From: Bradyrhizobium guangdongense | Lineage (GTDB): Bacteria; Pseudomonadota; Alphaproteobacteria; Rhizobiales; Xanthobacteraceae | Direction: 5' to 3' | DNA length: 64,000 bases | Assembly (NCBI RefSeq): GCF_004114975.1 | Contig: NZ_CP030051.1 | Location: 1,054,001 to 1,118,000 of the forward strand | Shown here: piece after piece, positions 35,525-45,015 of the stretch | Layout: each line of letters opens with the position of its first letter | How positions within the stretch are numbered: position 1 is the first letter of the stretch | Made by a program: the position numbers and the translations under genes | Notes under the pieces: model-generated | What the model saw: the letters and a program-made list of their open reading frames with translations, nothing else | Database searches by the model: none | Told to the model about the DNA's origin: nothing

Positions 35525-36028
35525 CTAGGTCTGGCTCGGGAATATGCCGAACAACGAAATGATGAAGTCGACACACAGATAAGGCTGGAAATTGGTGTGC
35601 GGCTGGTCGCCCCCGGCGCTGCCGAGGAACTGCGCCGACATCGCAACAGTGGGTGTGGCGCTCAGGAACTGCTTGACCGCGCCAGATCTGCTCACGAGAT
35701 TGTTCGCCGGGTTCGGCGAGTTGCTGACATCGGTCGAGCCGGCGAAGCTATGGCTGTGCTGGGGGATCTGGTTGGTCGTCAGGGTGACGCTCTCCACCCC
35801 GCCATTCTCGCCGATCTGGAAGCCGCCGCCGACGTGGATAGGAACGCGCCCGCGCAAATCCGGAAGCGCGAATGTGGATTGGCCGTCACCGCCATAAGTG
35901 GTGCCGATCAGCTGGAATAGCGCATCGTTTTCGGAGATCGCCTGGAGCGAGCCGTCGCAAAACGCCCAACCGACCGGCGCGAAGTTGCCGGCGAACATGC
36001 GAATCTCGCCTATGAAAGGTTGTGACAA
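35525..36028 (-). CDS. Tail-collar domain protein, copy 2
   Basis: A 167-residue paralogue of its neighbours: SQPFIGEIRMFAGNFAPVGW, FCDGSLQAISENDALFQLIG, TTYGGDGQSTFALPDLRGRV, a variable middle (SFAGSTDVSNSPNPANNL), and the end PHTNFQPYLCVDFIISLFGI. The variable middle is the region that differs most between copies, as expected for a surface-exposed tip. Gaps of 10-11 bases to both neighbours mark a single operon. No catalytic activity is known for this family. Confidence 0.9.
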   Translation of the reverse strand: MSQPFIGEIRMFAGNFAPVGWAFCDGSLQAISENDALFQLIGTTYGGDGQSTFALPDLRGRVPIHVGGGFQIGENGGVESVTLTTNQIPQHSHSFAGSTDVSNSPNPANNLVSRSGAVKQFLSATPTVAMSAQFLGSAGGDQPHTNFQPYLCVDFIISLFGIFPSQT

Positions 36029-36039
36029 GGGCAGCCCTC

Positions 36040-36546
36040 CTAGGTTTGCGACGGGAAGATGCCCTGCAGGGCGATGCTGAAATTGATGGTGAGGAAAGGC
36101 TGCATGTTCTGATGCGCCTGACTGCCGCCGACACTGCCGACGGTGGCCGTATTGAGTGGGGTCAGGTTCTGTGCAGCTCCGTACAGAAAGTTCGGCGCGG
36201 AATTGGCCAGCACGTTGCCCGCCGGCAAATCAACGGCCCCAGTGCTGCTGCTGGAGGCGTTCGCCTGATGCGTATGCGAGGGCGTTTCCGAAATCGTCAG
36301 CGTGTGGTTCTGCTCGCCGGCCTTCTCGCCGAGAGTATGACCATTGCCCACATGAACGGGAACTCGGCCCTGCAGATCAGGTAAGGCGAAATTGGTCTGG
36401 CCATTGCCCCCGAAGGTTGTGCCCAATAACGAGAACAGCGCCTGGTTCTGGTTGATGGGAATCAACTGTCCGTTGCAGAACGCCCATCCCTTCGGCGGGA
36501 AGTTGAAGGACATCATGCGGATTTCCGCAAGAAAAGGCTCAGACAT
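36040..36546 (-). CDS. Tail-collar domain protein, copy 1
   Basis: A 168-residue member of the same family: SEPFLAEIRMMSFNFPPKGW, FCNGQLIPINQNQALFSLLG, TTFGGNGQTNFALPDLQGRV, HTLGEKAGEQNHTLTISETP, and the end AHQNMQPFLTINFSIALQGI. It is the closest to the giant surface-protein gene, whose stop lies 42 bases upstream on the transcript. Among the three copies this one keeps the central TPSHTHQ segment typical of collar proteins. The operon order suggests that collar proteins and adhesin are made together. Confidence 0.9.
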   Translation of the reverse strand: MSEPFLAEIRMMSFNFPPKGWAFCNGQLIPINQNQALFSLLGTTFGGNGQTNFALPDLQGRVPVHVGNGHTLGEKAGEQNHTLTISETPSHTHQANASSSSTGAVDLPAGNVLANSAPNFLYGAAQNLTPLNTATVGSVGGSQAHQNMQPFLTINFSIALQGIFPSQT

Positions 36547-36588
36547 CTCTTCCCCCCTGCACTACCTGACGTTTTACAATATGTCGTA

Positions 36589-39500
36589 TCAAACGATGAA
36601 GTCGACATGATTTTGCAGGAGGAGCGGCAAATGACCGTCAATGCCGCCCGATGTCGCCAATGATCCGATCTCCGGTGTCGGTAGAGTCCCGAATCCCGCG
36701 GGTCCAAGGGCTACCGGGTGCGGCATGACGTGAGAGACGACATCCGTCACGTGTGTCGATTCTGAATTCGCCGTGAACTGAGAGAAGTCGAAACCGTCGG
36801 CCTTGATCAATGCTTGTTGCCCCGGCAGCCACTGGAAGCCGCCGGACGCTTGCTGGGCCGGTGCGGGCGAGGTGATGCCCACAGACTGGACTGAGGACGC
36901 CGCCGCATTGGCCTGCGCCACTTCGGCGGCGTTCGGCAGCACGCGCTCGCCCGGCGATAGGAAGGCGAACATCAGGTGGCCCTGATCAGCCGGCACAAAC
37001 TGGTCCGAGAGACCGAGTTGCTCGCCCATTTCGTGCATGACTGTCGTGAGCAGGTCCATGTGACCGGCGGCAGCCGTGGTCGGATCGGTGACGAGATGGG
37101 TGCTGCTCACCGCGTGCGCGAACTCGAAATTGTCGAGCGGCGTCGGATCGACGAACCAGCCATGTCCGTCTGCATTGACGTCGATCGTGACGTGCTTCGC
37201 GGTCGACTGACCGAGCCAGCCCGACGTGATGTCAGCGACGTCGTAAGTGACGCTCTGGAGCAGCGCGACCTTGTCCGACGACAGTCCCGCCGCGGCCCAA
37301 TCGGCGATCGTTGCCGCAACCACCTTGTTGAGCTCAGCCTGGGTGAGATGCATCTCGCCGGTGCTGCCGGTCGCGCTCGCCACGCCGCCGTCGGCTGCGA
37401 ACAAGGCGTTGGGGTTCGACGGCGTGATGGTATGTCCGCCATTGTGGCTGCCAGGAATCGCCGACGATCCCGGCGCATTGAGCTCCAGCGTGGAGTTCAG
37501 CGGCGTGTTGCCGTTGTTGTTCCAGGTCGTGTTGGTGTCGGTATTGAAATTCTCGAGATAGAGATGCGAACCGGCTCCGCCGGTGTTCTCGATCACAAAG
37601 GCAACGTTGCCGTTCCCGGCCGTGATGCCCGTCACCGTATTGTTGTGGATGTTGGCGGTCATCGTCGTGGCGTCGTTGGCGTTGACGCCCGGGTTGAGCA
37701 GGATCGCGTTGTTGAAATTGTTGGCGTTGAGGTTGGCCCCCGTCATGTTGATGGTGTTGCTCGCCAAAGTAAGGTCGAGGCTGGCCTTGTTGTTGACGGT
37801 GCCGCCGTCGCCTGCTGCGAAGGCCACAATGGCTGCGTCCTGCCCGGCGTTGTTGATGGTGTTGCCGGTGGCCGAGATCGCAGCGGTGGCATTGTCCTCG
37901 ATGTCGAAGTCGAGCGGGCTGCCGGCGCGATTGGTGGTGCCGGTGTTCGCGATATTGGCGTTGTTGTCGACATGACCGTTGATCACGGCGCTGTTGATGC
38001 CGAAGATCTCCAGGATTGGCCCGCCATAGCCGCTGATGGTGGTGTTGCGGTTGACGTTGAAATTGAGGTGCGCGGTGTCCTGCGCATTCAATCCAATGCC
38101 GCGCGAGGCCACGGTGCCTGCGGTGAAGCTGTTGCCGTTGCCGTTGACGCCGCCGTCGGTGATGTTGACGTTCATCGTCGAGGTCTGGCGGGCGAAGGTG
38201 TCGATGCCGCCGGTCTTCAGATTGGTGAAGGTGCTGCCGGAGACGTTGAGGTTGACCGTCGCAGAGCCCGTGCTGGTCATCTGCAGGCCGTCGGATCCGT
38301 TGGTGGAATCGGCGGTGTTGTGGAAGGTGGTGCCGGTGACGTTGAGGGTCAGAGTGCCGGTGTTGTTGCGGATGTCGACGAGGTTCTCGCCGGCCGTGGC
38401 ATCGCCGGGCACGAAGCCGAAGGTCGAGTTGGTGATGTTCGAGGTGCCGGACAGGTTGAACAGTCGGACGTCGCCCTCGGCCGCATTGTCGCCGAAGCCG
38501 ACGACCGTGCTGTTGCTGAGGGTGAGATCGGAGACGTTCTGGCCGGTGATACCGGTCTGGACGCCGCCTGCGCCCCCGTTGCCGTTCATGCTGAGGTGGT
38601 CGAGCGTCACGCCCGCGACGCTGCTCAGGTTGATACCGCCCTTGGCCGCGCTGTTGAACGTCGAATCGTCGGCATTGTTGACCGTTCCCGCGCCGGTATT
38701 GGGGTTGGTGAAGTTCATGTAGGACAGCGACAGCGCCTTGGTGCTGCTGAGGATTGCGCCTTGGTCGGTGTTCTGGATGGTGCCGCCGGACCCTGCGGAG
38801 CCGGTACCCGTTACCGTCAGGCCGCCATTGCCGGCAGCCGTGCCGGTGTTGTTGAGCACGATACCGTTGGTGCCGCCGTTGGCGCTGATGTCCTGGAACG
38901 TCAGGCCCGAGCTGCCGATATTGGTGTTGACGACGTTGAGCGCGGTACCGGTCGTGGTCGTCAGGTGGTTGGTGCCGGTGACGTTGACCGTGCCGCCGCC
39001 GGTTGCGCTGAACGCGTTGGACGCACCGGTCGACAGGTTGATGCCGCCGCTGAAGTCGAGCGTGGCACCGGTGTTGCTGCTGAGGGCGATGCCGGTGCCG
39101 CCGCTGCTGCTGATGGCACCGGTGAAGGCCTGCGTGCCGCCCGTCATGCTGGAGATCGAGATCGTCGATCCGGTGTTGTCGGAAATCGTGCCGTCATAGG
39201 TGAAGTTCAGCGAGCCGCTGCTGAGCGAGACGTCCGAACCTGTCGCGTTCGAGATCGCGCCGCCATGGGCATGGACGGTGCCGCTGGCGCCGTTGATGAC
39301 GATGCCGTTGGTGCCGCCGCTGGCGGTAATGGAGCCGAAGTCGTAGGTCAGCGCGTTACCGGAGCCGGTGATGCTGATGCCGCCGCCGCTGGTGTTGGTG
39401 ATCACGCCTTGCTTGACGTTGTCGATCGTCGACGTTCCGACATTGGTGCCCTGGAGGGCAAAGCCGCTGGTGTTGCCGAAATCGACGCCCTGGATGTTGT

Positions 39501-42500
39501 TGCCGCTGCCAAGCGTGACTGTGCCGTCGATCACGGCATTGGCGCCGCTGGCGGAGACAAGCGTGACCGTGCCGGCGCCGCCGCTGCCATCGGGCACGAC
39601 CAGGCCCGCGCTCTGGCTGATCAGCTGCTCGTTGTTCTCGAGCGTCAGATTGCCGGTGTAGTGGGCCGAGGAGGTCTCAAGGAAGATGGTGTCGCCCGCG
39701 CCGTCGACGTTGTTGCCGACGCCGCTGTTGGCAAAATGCGTGAGCGTATTGAACGGGTGTTCGGACGAGCCGTCGCCGTCGGTCGCCGCATCGGCGTTGA
39801 CGTACCAGACCTTCGGCGTGGTGACATTGATGGTGATCGTGCCGGTTCCGATGCCGGCGCCCGAGGCGCCCGCGTTCTGGTCCGAAACCTGGTAGTTGAA
39901 CGAATCCAGGCCGGTGTAGCCGACCGGCGCCTTGTAGATGAAGTCGCCGTCGGACTGCATGGTGACGGTGCCGCCATGCGCGGTCGCGATGGTGCCGGCG
40001 ACCACGACCAGCGGTCCGGGACCGTCGACGTCGCTGGCGCCGCTGAGGATGCTCGCGCTGATGGTCTTGTTGGGACCCGTCGTGCTCGGCGCCCCGTCGG
40101 TCGGGTCGTTGACCACAAGGTCGGTGTTGCCGGTGGCGCTGTTGGAGCCGTTGAAGGTGAAGTTGGCTGCGGTCGGCGCGTCGTTGATGCCGGTAACGGT
40201 GACGTGCAGCGTGGCCGTGGAGGTGTCGCCGGCCTGATCCCCATGCAGCGTGTAGGGAACGTCGAATGTGGCGCTCTCGCCGTCCTGCATGTGCTGGAAG
40301 TCGGAGCCGAGATTGACCACGACCTGGTTCGAGCCGTTGACGCTTACGGAAATGTCGGAAAGGACGATGCCTTCGCCGGCCGGTGCGGCCAGATTCGTGA
40401 CGGTGCCAACCGTGACATTGTTCGGCGCGCCATGATCGGCATCGAGCGTATCGTTGGTGAGAACCGTAAAGGCGTGACCCGACTGGTCTTCGGTCATCGA
40501 GCCGCTGTCATCCACTGCAACCGGCACGTCGTTGACGCCGTTGACGGTGACGACGAGGTTGGCCGATGAGGTCTCGCCGGTGTCGCCGGTCAACGTATAG
40601 GGCACGGTGACGGTGGCGTGCTCGCCGGCCGCCAGCTGCTGGAAGTGGGCGTTGTTGAGGGTGACTTGCACCTGGTTTGCGACGATGGACGCGGTCGCGT
40701 CGGTATTGGCGAAGGTCTCGCCGGCCGGGCCGGTGACGGTGATGCCGCCCGCGAGCGTGATCACGTTGGACGCGGTGGAATCCGGGTCCTGGCTGTCATT
40801 CGCGATGACGTTGAACGAGGTCGGCGCATCGTCCTCGGTCATCGTACCAGTATCGGCGACGGCCAACGGCAGATCGTCGGCGCCATGAATCGTGAAGGTG
40901 ATCGTCGCAGTGTCCTGCAGGCCGCCGGTGTCCTGGATCGTGTAGTTGAACTTGTCCTGGATCGTATCGGCCGACGTATGCAGCGCCTGCACCTGCACGT
41001 CAGTCTGGTTGACGCTATAGGTGTACGAACCGTTGCTGTTGAGGTGCAGCGTGCCATGGAGGCCGACCAGGTCCTGTCCGACCGTGCCGGTGCCGGTCGA
41101 GGCACCCTCCGCTCCGGTGTGGACCGCGACGACGGTCAGCGCGCTGCTCGCATCCTCTGCGTCGGTATCCTGGACGGCGCCGGCCGAGCCGGTGCCGAGG
41201 ATGACGTTGCCGGACGGGTTGGAGCCGGGCACCGAATTGTTGGCACCGCCGGCTTCGGTCGCGGAGAGCGCATCGTCATTGGCGACGGGCGGTGTGTTCG
41301 GAATGACGGTGATGGTGAAGGTCTGCTGGCTGGTCAGCGTTCCGTCGCTGGCCTGGACCGTGACGTCGAAGGTCGGGCTGCCGGCGTTGTAGGGGATCTT
41401 GGTGGGATCGGCGACTTTCATCTGGCCGGTGGTCGCATCGATGGTGAAGCCGCCGCCGGAGGTGTCGCCGACCAGCGAATAGGTCACCGCCGGTCCGTTG
41501 ACGTCGATCGACGAGGCCGTCACGCCGACATAGGTGCCGATCGGGGCATTCATCGACACCTGGTTGGCGGTGCCATCGCTATCGACCGGCACCGAGGGTG
41601 CAACGTCTGATACATTGATGGTGAAGCTTTGCGAGCTCGCCAGCGTGCCGTCGCTGGCCTGCGCGGTTACGGTGTAGCTGTGGGTCGGACCCGACGACTC
41701 GAAGTCGATCTTGGTGGAATCGGCGACGGTGACGACGCCGGTGGTCGCGTTGATGGTGAAACCGCCGCCGGAGGTGTCGCCGGTCAGGCTGTAGGTCACG
41801 GCCGGGCCGTTGGCGTCGGTCGACGAGGCGGTGATGCCCACGGTCGAGCCGTTGGCCGCACCTTCGACGATAGCGTTCGCAGTGGCGTCGGCATCGACCG
41901 GGGTCGACGGCGCGACGTCAGCCACGGCGATGGTGAAGGTCTGCGAGCCGGTGAGTGTCCCATCGCTGGCCTGCGCGGTGACGGTGTAGCTGTGGCCTGC
42001 GCCCGAAGATTCGTAATCGATCTTGGTGGGATCGGCGACGGTGACGACGCCGGTGGTCGCATTGATGGTGAAGCCGCCGCCGGAGGTGTCGCCGATCAGG
42101 CTGTAGGTCACGGCCGGGCCGTTGACGTCGGTCGACGACGCCGTGACGCCGACGGTCGAACCGGCAGCCGCGCCCTCGGCGACCGAATTGGCCGCGGCAT
42201 TGCTGTCGACCGGGACTGACGGCGCAACGTCCGTGACGGCGACGGTGAAGCTCTGCGAGCTGGTGAGTGTACCATCGCTGGCTTCGGCGGTGACGGTGTA
42301 GCTGTGGCCTGCGCCCGACGTCTCGAAGTCGATCTTGGTGGAATCGGCGACGGTGACGACACCGGTCGCCGCATTGATGGTGAAGCCGCCGCCAGAGGTG
42401 TCGCCGATCAGGCTGTAGGTCACGGCGGGGCCGTTGATGTCGGTCGAGGACGCCGTGATGCCGACCGTGGAGCCGTTGGCGGCGCCTTCTGCCACCGTGT

Positions 42501-44565
42501 TGGCGGCGGCGTTGCTGTCGACCGGCACGGTTGGCGCGACGTCTGACACGGCGATGGTGAAGGTCTGCGAGCTCGCCAGCACGCCGTCGCTCGCCTGCGC
42601 GGTGACGGTGTAGGCGTGGCCGACCGCGGTCTCGTAGTCGATCTTGGTTGGATCTGCGACCGTAATCACGCCTGTCGTCGCATTGATGGTGAAGCCGCCG
42701 CCGGAGGTGTCGCCGACCAAGCTGTAGGTCACGGCCGGGCCGTTGACGTCGGTCGAGGACGCGGTGATGCCGACGGTCGTACCGGCCGCCGCGCCCTCGG
42801 CAATTGAGTTGGCGGCGGCGTTGCTGTCGACCGGCGTCGAGGGGGCGACGTCGGTCACGGCGATGGTGAAGGTTTGCGAACTGGTGAGCGTGCCGTCGCT
42901 GGCCTGCGCGGTCACGGTGTAGGCATGGCCGGCGGCGCTCTCGTAGTCGATCTTGGTCGGATCTGCGACGGTGACGACGCCCGTGGCGGCGTTGATGGTG
43001 AAGCCGCCACCTGAGGTGTCGCCGATCAGGCTATAGGTCACGGCCGGGCCGTTGACGTCGGTCGACGACGCCGTGACGCCGACGGTCGAGCCGGCGGCCG
43101 CGCCCTCCGCAACCGAGTTGGCGGCGGCGTTGCTGTCCACCGGCGTCGACGGCGCGACATTGGTCACGGCGATGGTGAAGGTCTGCGAGCTCGCCTGCGT
43201 GCCGTCGCTGGCCTGCGCGGTGACGGTGTAGGCATGGCCGGCGGCGCTCTCGTAGTCGATCTTGGTCGGATCTGCGACGGTAACGACGCCAGTGACCGCA
43301 TTGATGGTGAAGCCGCCACCGGAGGTGTCGCCGATCAGGCTATAGGTCACGGCCGGGCCGTTGACATCGGTCGAGGATGCCGTGACGCCAACGGCCGTGC
43401 CGGCCGCAGCACCTTCCGTCACCTGATTTGCAGCGGCGTTGCTGTCGACCGGCGCCGACGGCGCGACATCGTTCACCACGATGGTGAAAGTCTGCTGTGT
43501 GGTCGTGGCGCCGCTCACCGCCTGCACGGTGATGTTGTAGCTGTGGGACGGCCCGCTGGTCTCGAAGTCGATCTTGGTCGGATCGGCGACGGTGACGACG
43601 CCGGTCGCGGCGTTGATGGTGAAGCCGCCGCCGGAGGTGTCGCCGACCAGCGAATAGGTCGTAGCCGGGCCGTTCGGATCCAGCGCCGATGCGGTGATGC
43701 CCACCGTGCTGCCGCCCGCGGCGCCTTCGGCCACCTGATTGGCAGCTGCATTGGTGTCGGTCGGCGCGCCGATCGTCACGTCGTCGACGGCGATGGTGAA
43801 GGTCTGCGAGTTCGACAGCGTGCCGTCGCTGGCCGCAATCGTGACCGAATAGGCGTGGCCTGGCGCGCTCTCATAATCGATCTTGGTTCCGTCAGCGACG
43901 CTGACGATACCGGTGTGCGGGTCGACCTTGAAGCCGCCGCCGGATGTATCGCCGGTGATTGCAAAGGTAACGGCGCCACCATTGACGTCCGTGGATGCCG
44001 CGGTGATGCCGACCGTGGTGCCCGCCGCGGCGCCTTCGGCAACGTGGTTGGCGCCCGCATTGCTGTCGACCGGCGTCGCCGGCGCCACGTCCGTCACGTT
44101 GATGGTGAACGATTGGGTGGAGGTGAGGATTCCATCGGAGGCCTTCACGCTGATGGTGTAGGCATGGCCCGGCGCGCTTTCGAAATCGATCTTGCTTGGA
44201 TCGTTCACGGTGACGACGCCGGTCGCGGCGTTGATCTTGAATCCACCGCCTGAATTGTCACCCACCAGCGAATAGGTGACGGGACCGATCGCGCTCGTCG
44301 CCGACGCGGTGATGCCGACGAGGGTGTTCGCGGCCGCGCCTTCGGCAACGCTGTTCGCTCCTGCGTTGGCGTCAACTGGGGTCGATATCGAATCGTGCAC
44401 CGGGGGCCAGGGCGTGCCGGGCGGGCAGCCGAGATACAGGGCTTTCAGGCCGTAGGTCGCCACGAATGTCGAGGCAGCATCGTCGAGGACGATGTTGCCG
44501 TACGAGTCCAGGTTGAGAGCGGGGCGGGTAATGCCGCCAGAGGTGTAGGCCGGAATGATCGACAT
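36589..44565 (-). CDS. Giant cadherin/VCBS/beta-helix surface protein, 2658 residues
   Basis: Order from the N-terminus: a 60-residue head without a Sec signal; ten cadherin-like repeats of about 105 residues (residues 62-1090; PVDSNAAANSVAEGAAAGST, TYSLIGDTSGGGFTINAATG); three to four VCBS/cadherin-type domains (AVADTGTMTEDDAP, AVDDSGSMTEDQSG, about 1090-1580); a parallel beta-helix of short Asn/Gly/Ser repeats (about 1580-2350); and a C-terminal domain with MHEMGEQLGLSDQF, a metzincin-like site in which two zinc His are Glu and Asp. The very C-terminus (NHVDFIV) ends in hydrophobic residues as in type I secreted proteins. A large secreted adhesin is likely. The start ATG 44565 has TAGGAG upstream. 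No T1SS genes are in the window. Confidence 0.88.
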   Translation of the reverse strand: MSIIPAYTSGGITRPALNLDSYGNIVLDDAASTFVATYGLKALYLGCPPGTPWPPVHDSISTPVDANAGANSVAEGAAANTLVGITASATSAIGPVTYSLVGDNSGGGFKINAATGVVTVNDPSKIDFESAPGHAYTISVKASDGILTSTQSFTINVTDVAPATPVDSNAGANHVAEGAAAGTTVGITAASTDVNGGAVTFAITGDTSGGGFKVDPHTGIVSVADGTKIDYESAPGHAYSVTIAASDGTLSNSQTFTIAVDDVTIGAPTDTNAAANQVAEGAAGGSTVGITASALDPNGPATTYSLVGDTSGGGFTINAATGVVTVADPTKIDFETSGPSHSYNITVQAVSGATTTQQTFTIVVNDVAPSAPVDSNAAANQVTEGAAAGTAVGVTASSTDVNGPAVTYSLIGDTSGGGFTINAVTGVVTVADPTKIDYESAAGHAYTVTAQASDGTQASSQTFTIAVTNVAPSTPVDSNAAANSVAEGAAAGSTVGVTASSTDVNGPAVTYSLIGDTSGGGFTINAATGVVTVADPTKIDYESAAGHAYTVTAQASDGTLTSSQTFTIAVTDVAPSTPVDSNAAANSIAEGAAAGTTVGITASSTDVNGPAVTYSLVGDTSGGGFTINATTGVITVADPTKIDYETAVGHAYTVTAQASDGVLASSQTFTIAVSDVAPTVPVDSNAAANTVAEGAANGSTVGITASSTDINGPAVTYSLIGDTSGGGFTINAATGVVTVADSTKIDFETSGAGHSYTVTAEASDGTLTSSQSFTVAVTDVAPSVPVDSNAAANSVAEGAAAGSTVGVTASSTDVNGPAVTYSLIGDTSGGGFTINATTGVVTVADPTKIDYESSGAGHSYTVTAQASDGTLTGSQTFTIAVADVAPSTPVDADATANAIVEGAANGSTVGITASSTDANGPAVTYSLTGDTSGGGFTINATTGVVTVADSTKIDFESSGPTHSYTVTAQASDGTLASSQSFTINVSDVAPSVPVDSDGTANQVSMNAPIGTYVGVTASSIDVNGPAVTYSLVGDTSGGGFTIDATTGQMKVADPTKIPYNAGSPTFDVTVQASDGTLTSQQTFTITVIPNTPPVANDDALSATEAGGANNSVPGSNPSGNVILGTGSAGAVQDTDAEDASSALTVVAVHTGAEGASTGTGTVGQDLVGLHGTLHLNSNGSYTYSVNQTDVQVQALHTSADTIQDKFNYTIQDTGGLQDTATITFTIHGADDLPLAVADTGTMTEDDAPTSFNVIANDSQDPDSTASNVITLAGGITVTGPAGETFANTDATASIVANQVQVTLNNAHFQQLAAGEHATVTVPYTLTGDTGETSSANLVVTVNGVNDVPVAVDDSGSMTEDQSGHAFTVLTNDTLDADHGAPNNVTVGTVTNLAAPAGEGIVLSDISVSVNGSNQVVVNLGSDFQHMQDGESATFDVPYTLHGDQAGDTSTATLHVTVTGINDAPTAANFTFNGSNSATGNTDLVVNDPTDGAPSTTGPNKTISASILSGASDVDGPGPLVVVAGTIATAHGGTVTMQSDGDFIYKAPVGYTGLDSFNYQVSDQNAGASGAGIGTGTITINVTTPKVWYVNADAATDGDGSSEHPFNTLTHFANSGVGNNVDGAGDTIFLETSSAHYTGNLTLENNEQLISQSAGLVVPDGSGGAGTVTLVSASGANAVIDGTVTLGSGNNIQGVDFGNTSGFALQGTNVGTSTIDNVKQGVITNTSGGGISITGSGNALTYDFGSITASGGTNGIVINGASGTVHAHGGAISNATGSDVSLSSGSLNFTYDGTISDNTGSTISISSMTGGTQAFTGAISSSGGTGIALSSNTGATLDFSGGINLSTGASNAFSATGGGTVNVTGTNHLTTTTGTALNVVNTNIGSSGLTFQDISANGGTNGIVLNNTGTAAGNGGLTVTGTGSAGSGGTIQNTDQGAILSSTKALSLSYMNFTNPNTGAGTVNNADDSTFNSAAKGGINLSSVAGVTLDHLSMNGNGGAGGVQTGITGQNVSDLTLSNSTVVGFGDNAAEGDVRLFNLSGTSNITNSTFGFVPGDATAGENLVDIRNNTGTLTLNVTGTTFHNTADSTNGSDGLQMTSTGSATVNLNVSGSTFTNLKTGGIDTFARQTSTMNVNITDGGVNGNGNSFTAGTVASRGIGLNAQDTAHLNFNVNRNTTISGYGGPILEIFGINSAVINGHVDNNANIANTGTTNRAGSPLDFDIEDNATAAISATGNTINNAGQDAAIVAFAAGDGGTVNNKASLDLTLASNTINMTGANLNANNFNNAILLNPGVNANDATTMTANIHNNTVTGITAGNGNVAFVIENTGGAGSHLYLENFNTDTNTTWNNNGNTPLNSTLELNAPGSSAIPGSHNGGHTITPSNPNALFAADGGVASATGSTGEMHLTQAELNKVVAATIADWAAAGLSSDKVALLQSVTYDVADITSGWLGQSTAKHVTIDVNADGHGWFVDPTPLDNFEFAHAVSSTHLVTDPTTAAAGHMDLLTTVMHEMGEQLGLSDQFVPADQGHLMFAFLSPGERVLPNAAEVAQANAAASSVQSVGITSPAPAQQASGGFQWLPGQQALIKADGFDFSQFTANSESTHVTDVVSHVMPHPVALGPAGFGTLPTPEIGSLATSGGIDGHLPLLLQNHVDFIV
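41302..44382 (-). repeat. Ten tandem 315-bp cadherin-like coding repeats
   Basis: The DNA coding for residues about 62-1090 of the giant surface protein consists of ten head-to-tail units of about 315 bp. Six or seven central units are very similar at DNA level (for example the CGGCCGGGCCGTTGACGTCG block recurs), pointing to recent duplication or gene conversion; the outer units are more diverged. Such arrays can change copy number between strains. Confidence 0.85.
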
Positions 44566-45015
44566 CGGAAAGCTCCTACAACCGGCGTTGCGCCGGTCAT
44601 TGGCTACGTCGGCTAGGCGAGGACGTGTATGAAGCCGTTCACACGCTTGAATTGTTGATCGCGTGATTGAACGTGGAGCGGGCCGGGCCGGCGTCGATCG
44701 GGCCGACGCGGGCGGCGGGATGAAAGTGCTGGCTCAAAAAGCAGATGGTCGGCGGAATCGAGATCGGCCAACATTGCGCAAACGCCTCGTACACAGACTC
44801 GACGCCGCGACCGGGATCAAAAACAAGGTTCAATAAAAAAGGGCGGCGACCAGGAAATTAACGCTTTGGTAACCAACACGTTTAATGGGACTACAACCAG
44901 GAGTCAATGTGGAGAAAATGTTCCCGAAGGGCCTCCTGGCAGCAACGTTAACGTGCTCCCTGAGGGCCTGGCCGTCCGCCAGTTTGCACGAGCTCAGCGG
45001 CCAACAAGCGCTCCC
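44566..45015. other. Upstream region of the giant surface-protein operon
   Basis: About 450 bases between the surface-protein start and the convergent-side end of the LysR gene. It should contain the promoter of the leftward surface-protein operon. A 64-codon minus frame (44639-44833) shows no motif. No terminator hairpin was evident for the LysR gene. Confidence 0.4.

Noticed and set aside
34993..36546. Prophage, because of three tail-collar genes
   Set aside because: No capsid, terminase, portal, tail sheath, integrase or lysis cassette; the genes form an operon with a giant surface protein.
36976..40569. A 1197-codon open frame on the plus strand across the giant surface-protein gene
   Set aside because: It is antisense to a repetitive, GC-rich gene; its product is Arg/Gly/Val-rich with no domain, and the minus-strand frame shows clear cadherin and beta-helix domains.
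41302..44382. CRISPR-like or non-coding repeat array
   Set aside because: The repeats are 315 bp, in frame and encode cadherin-like domains.
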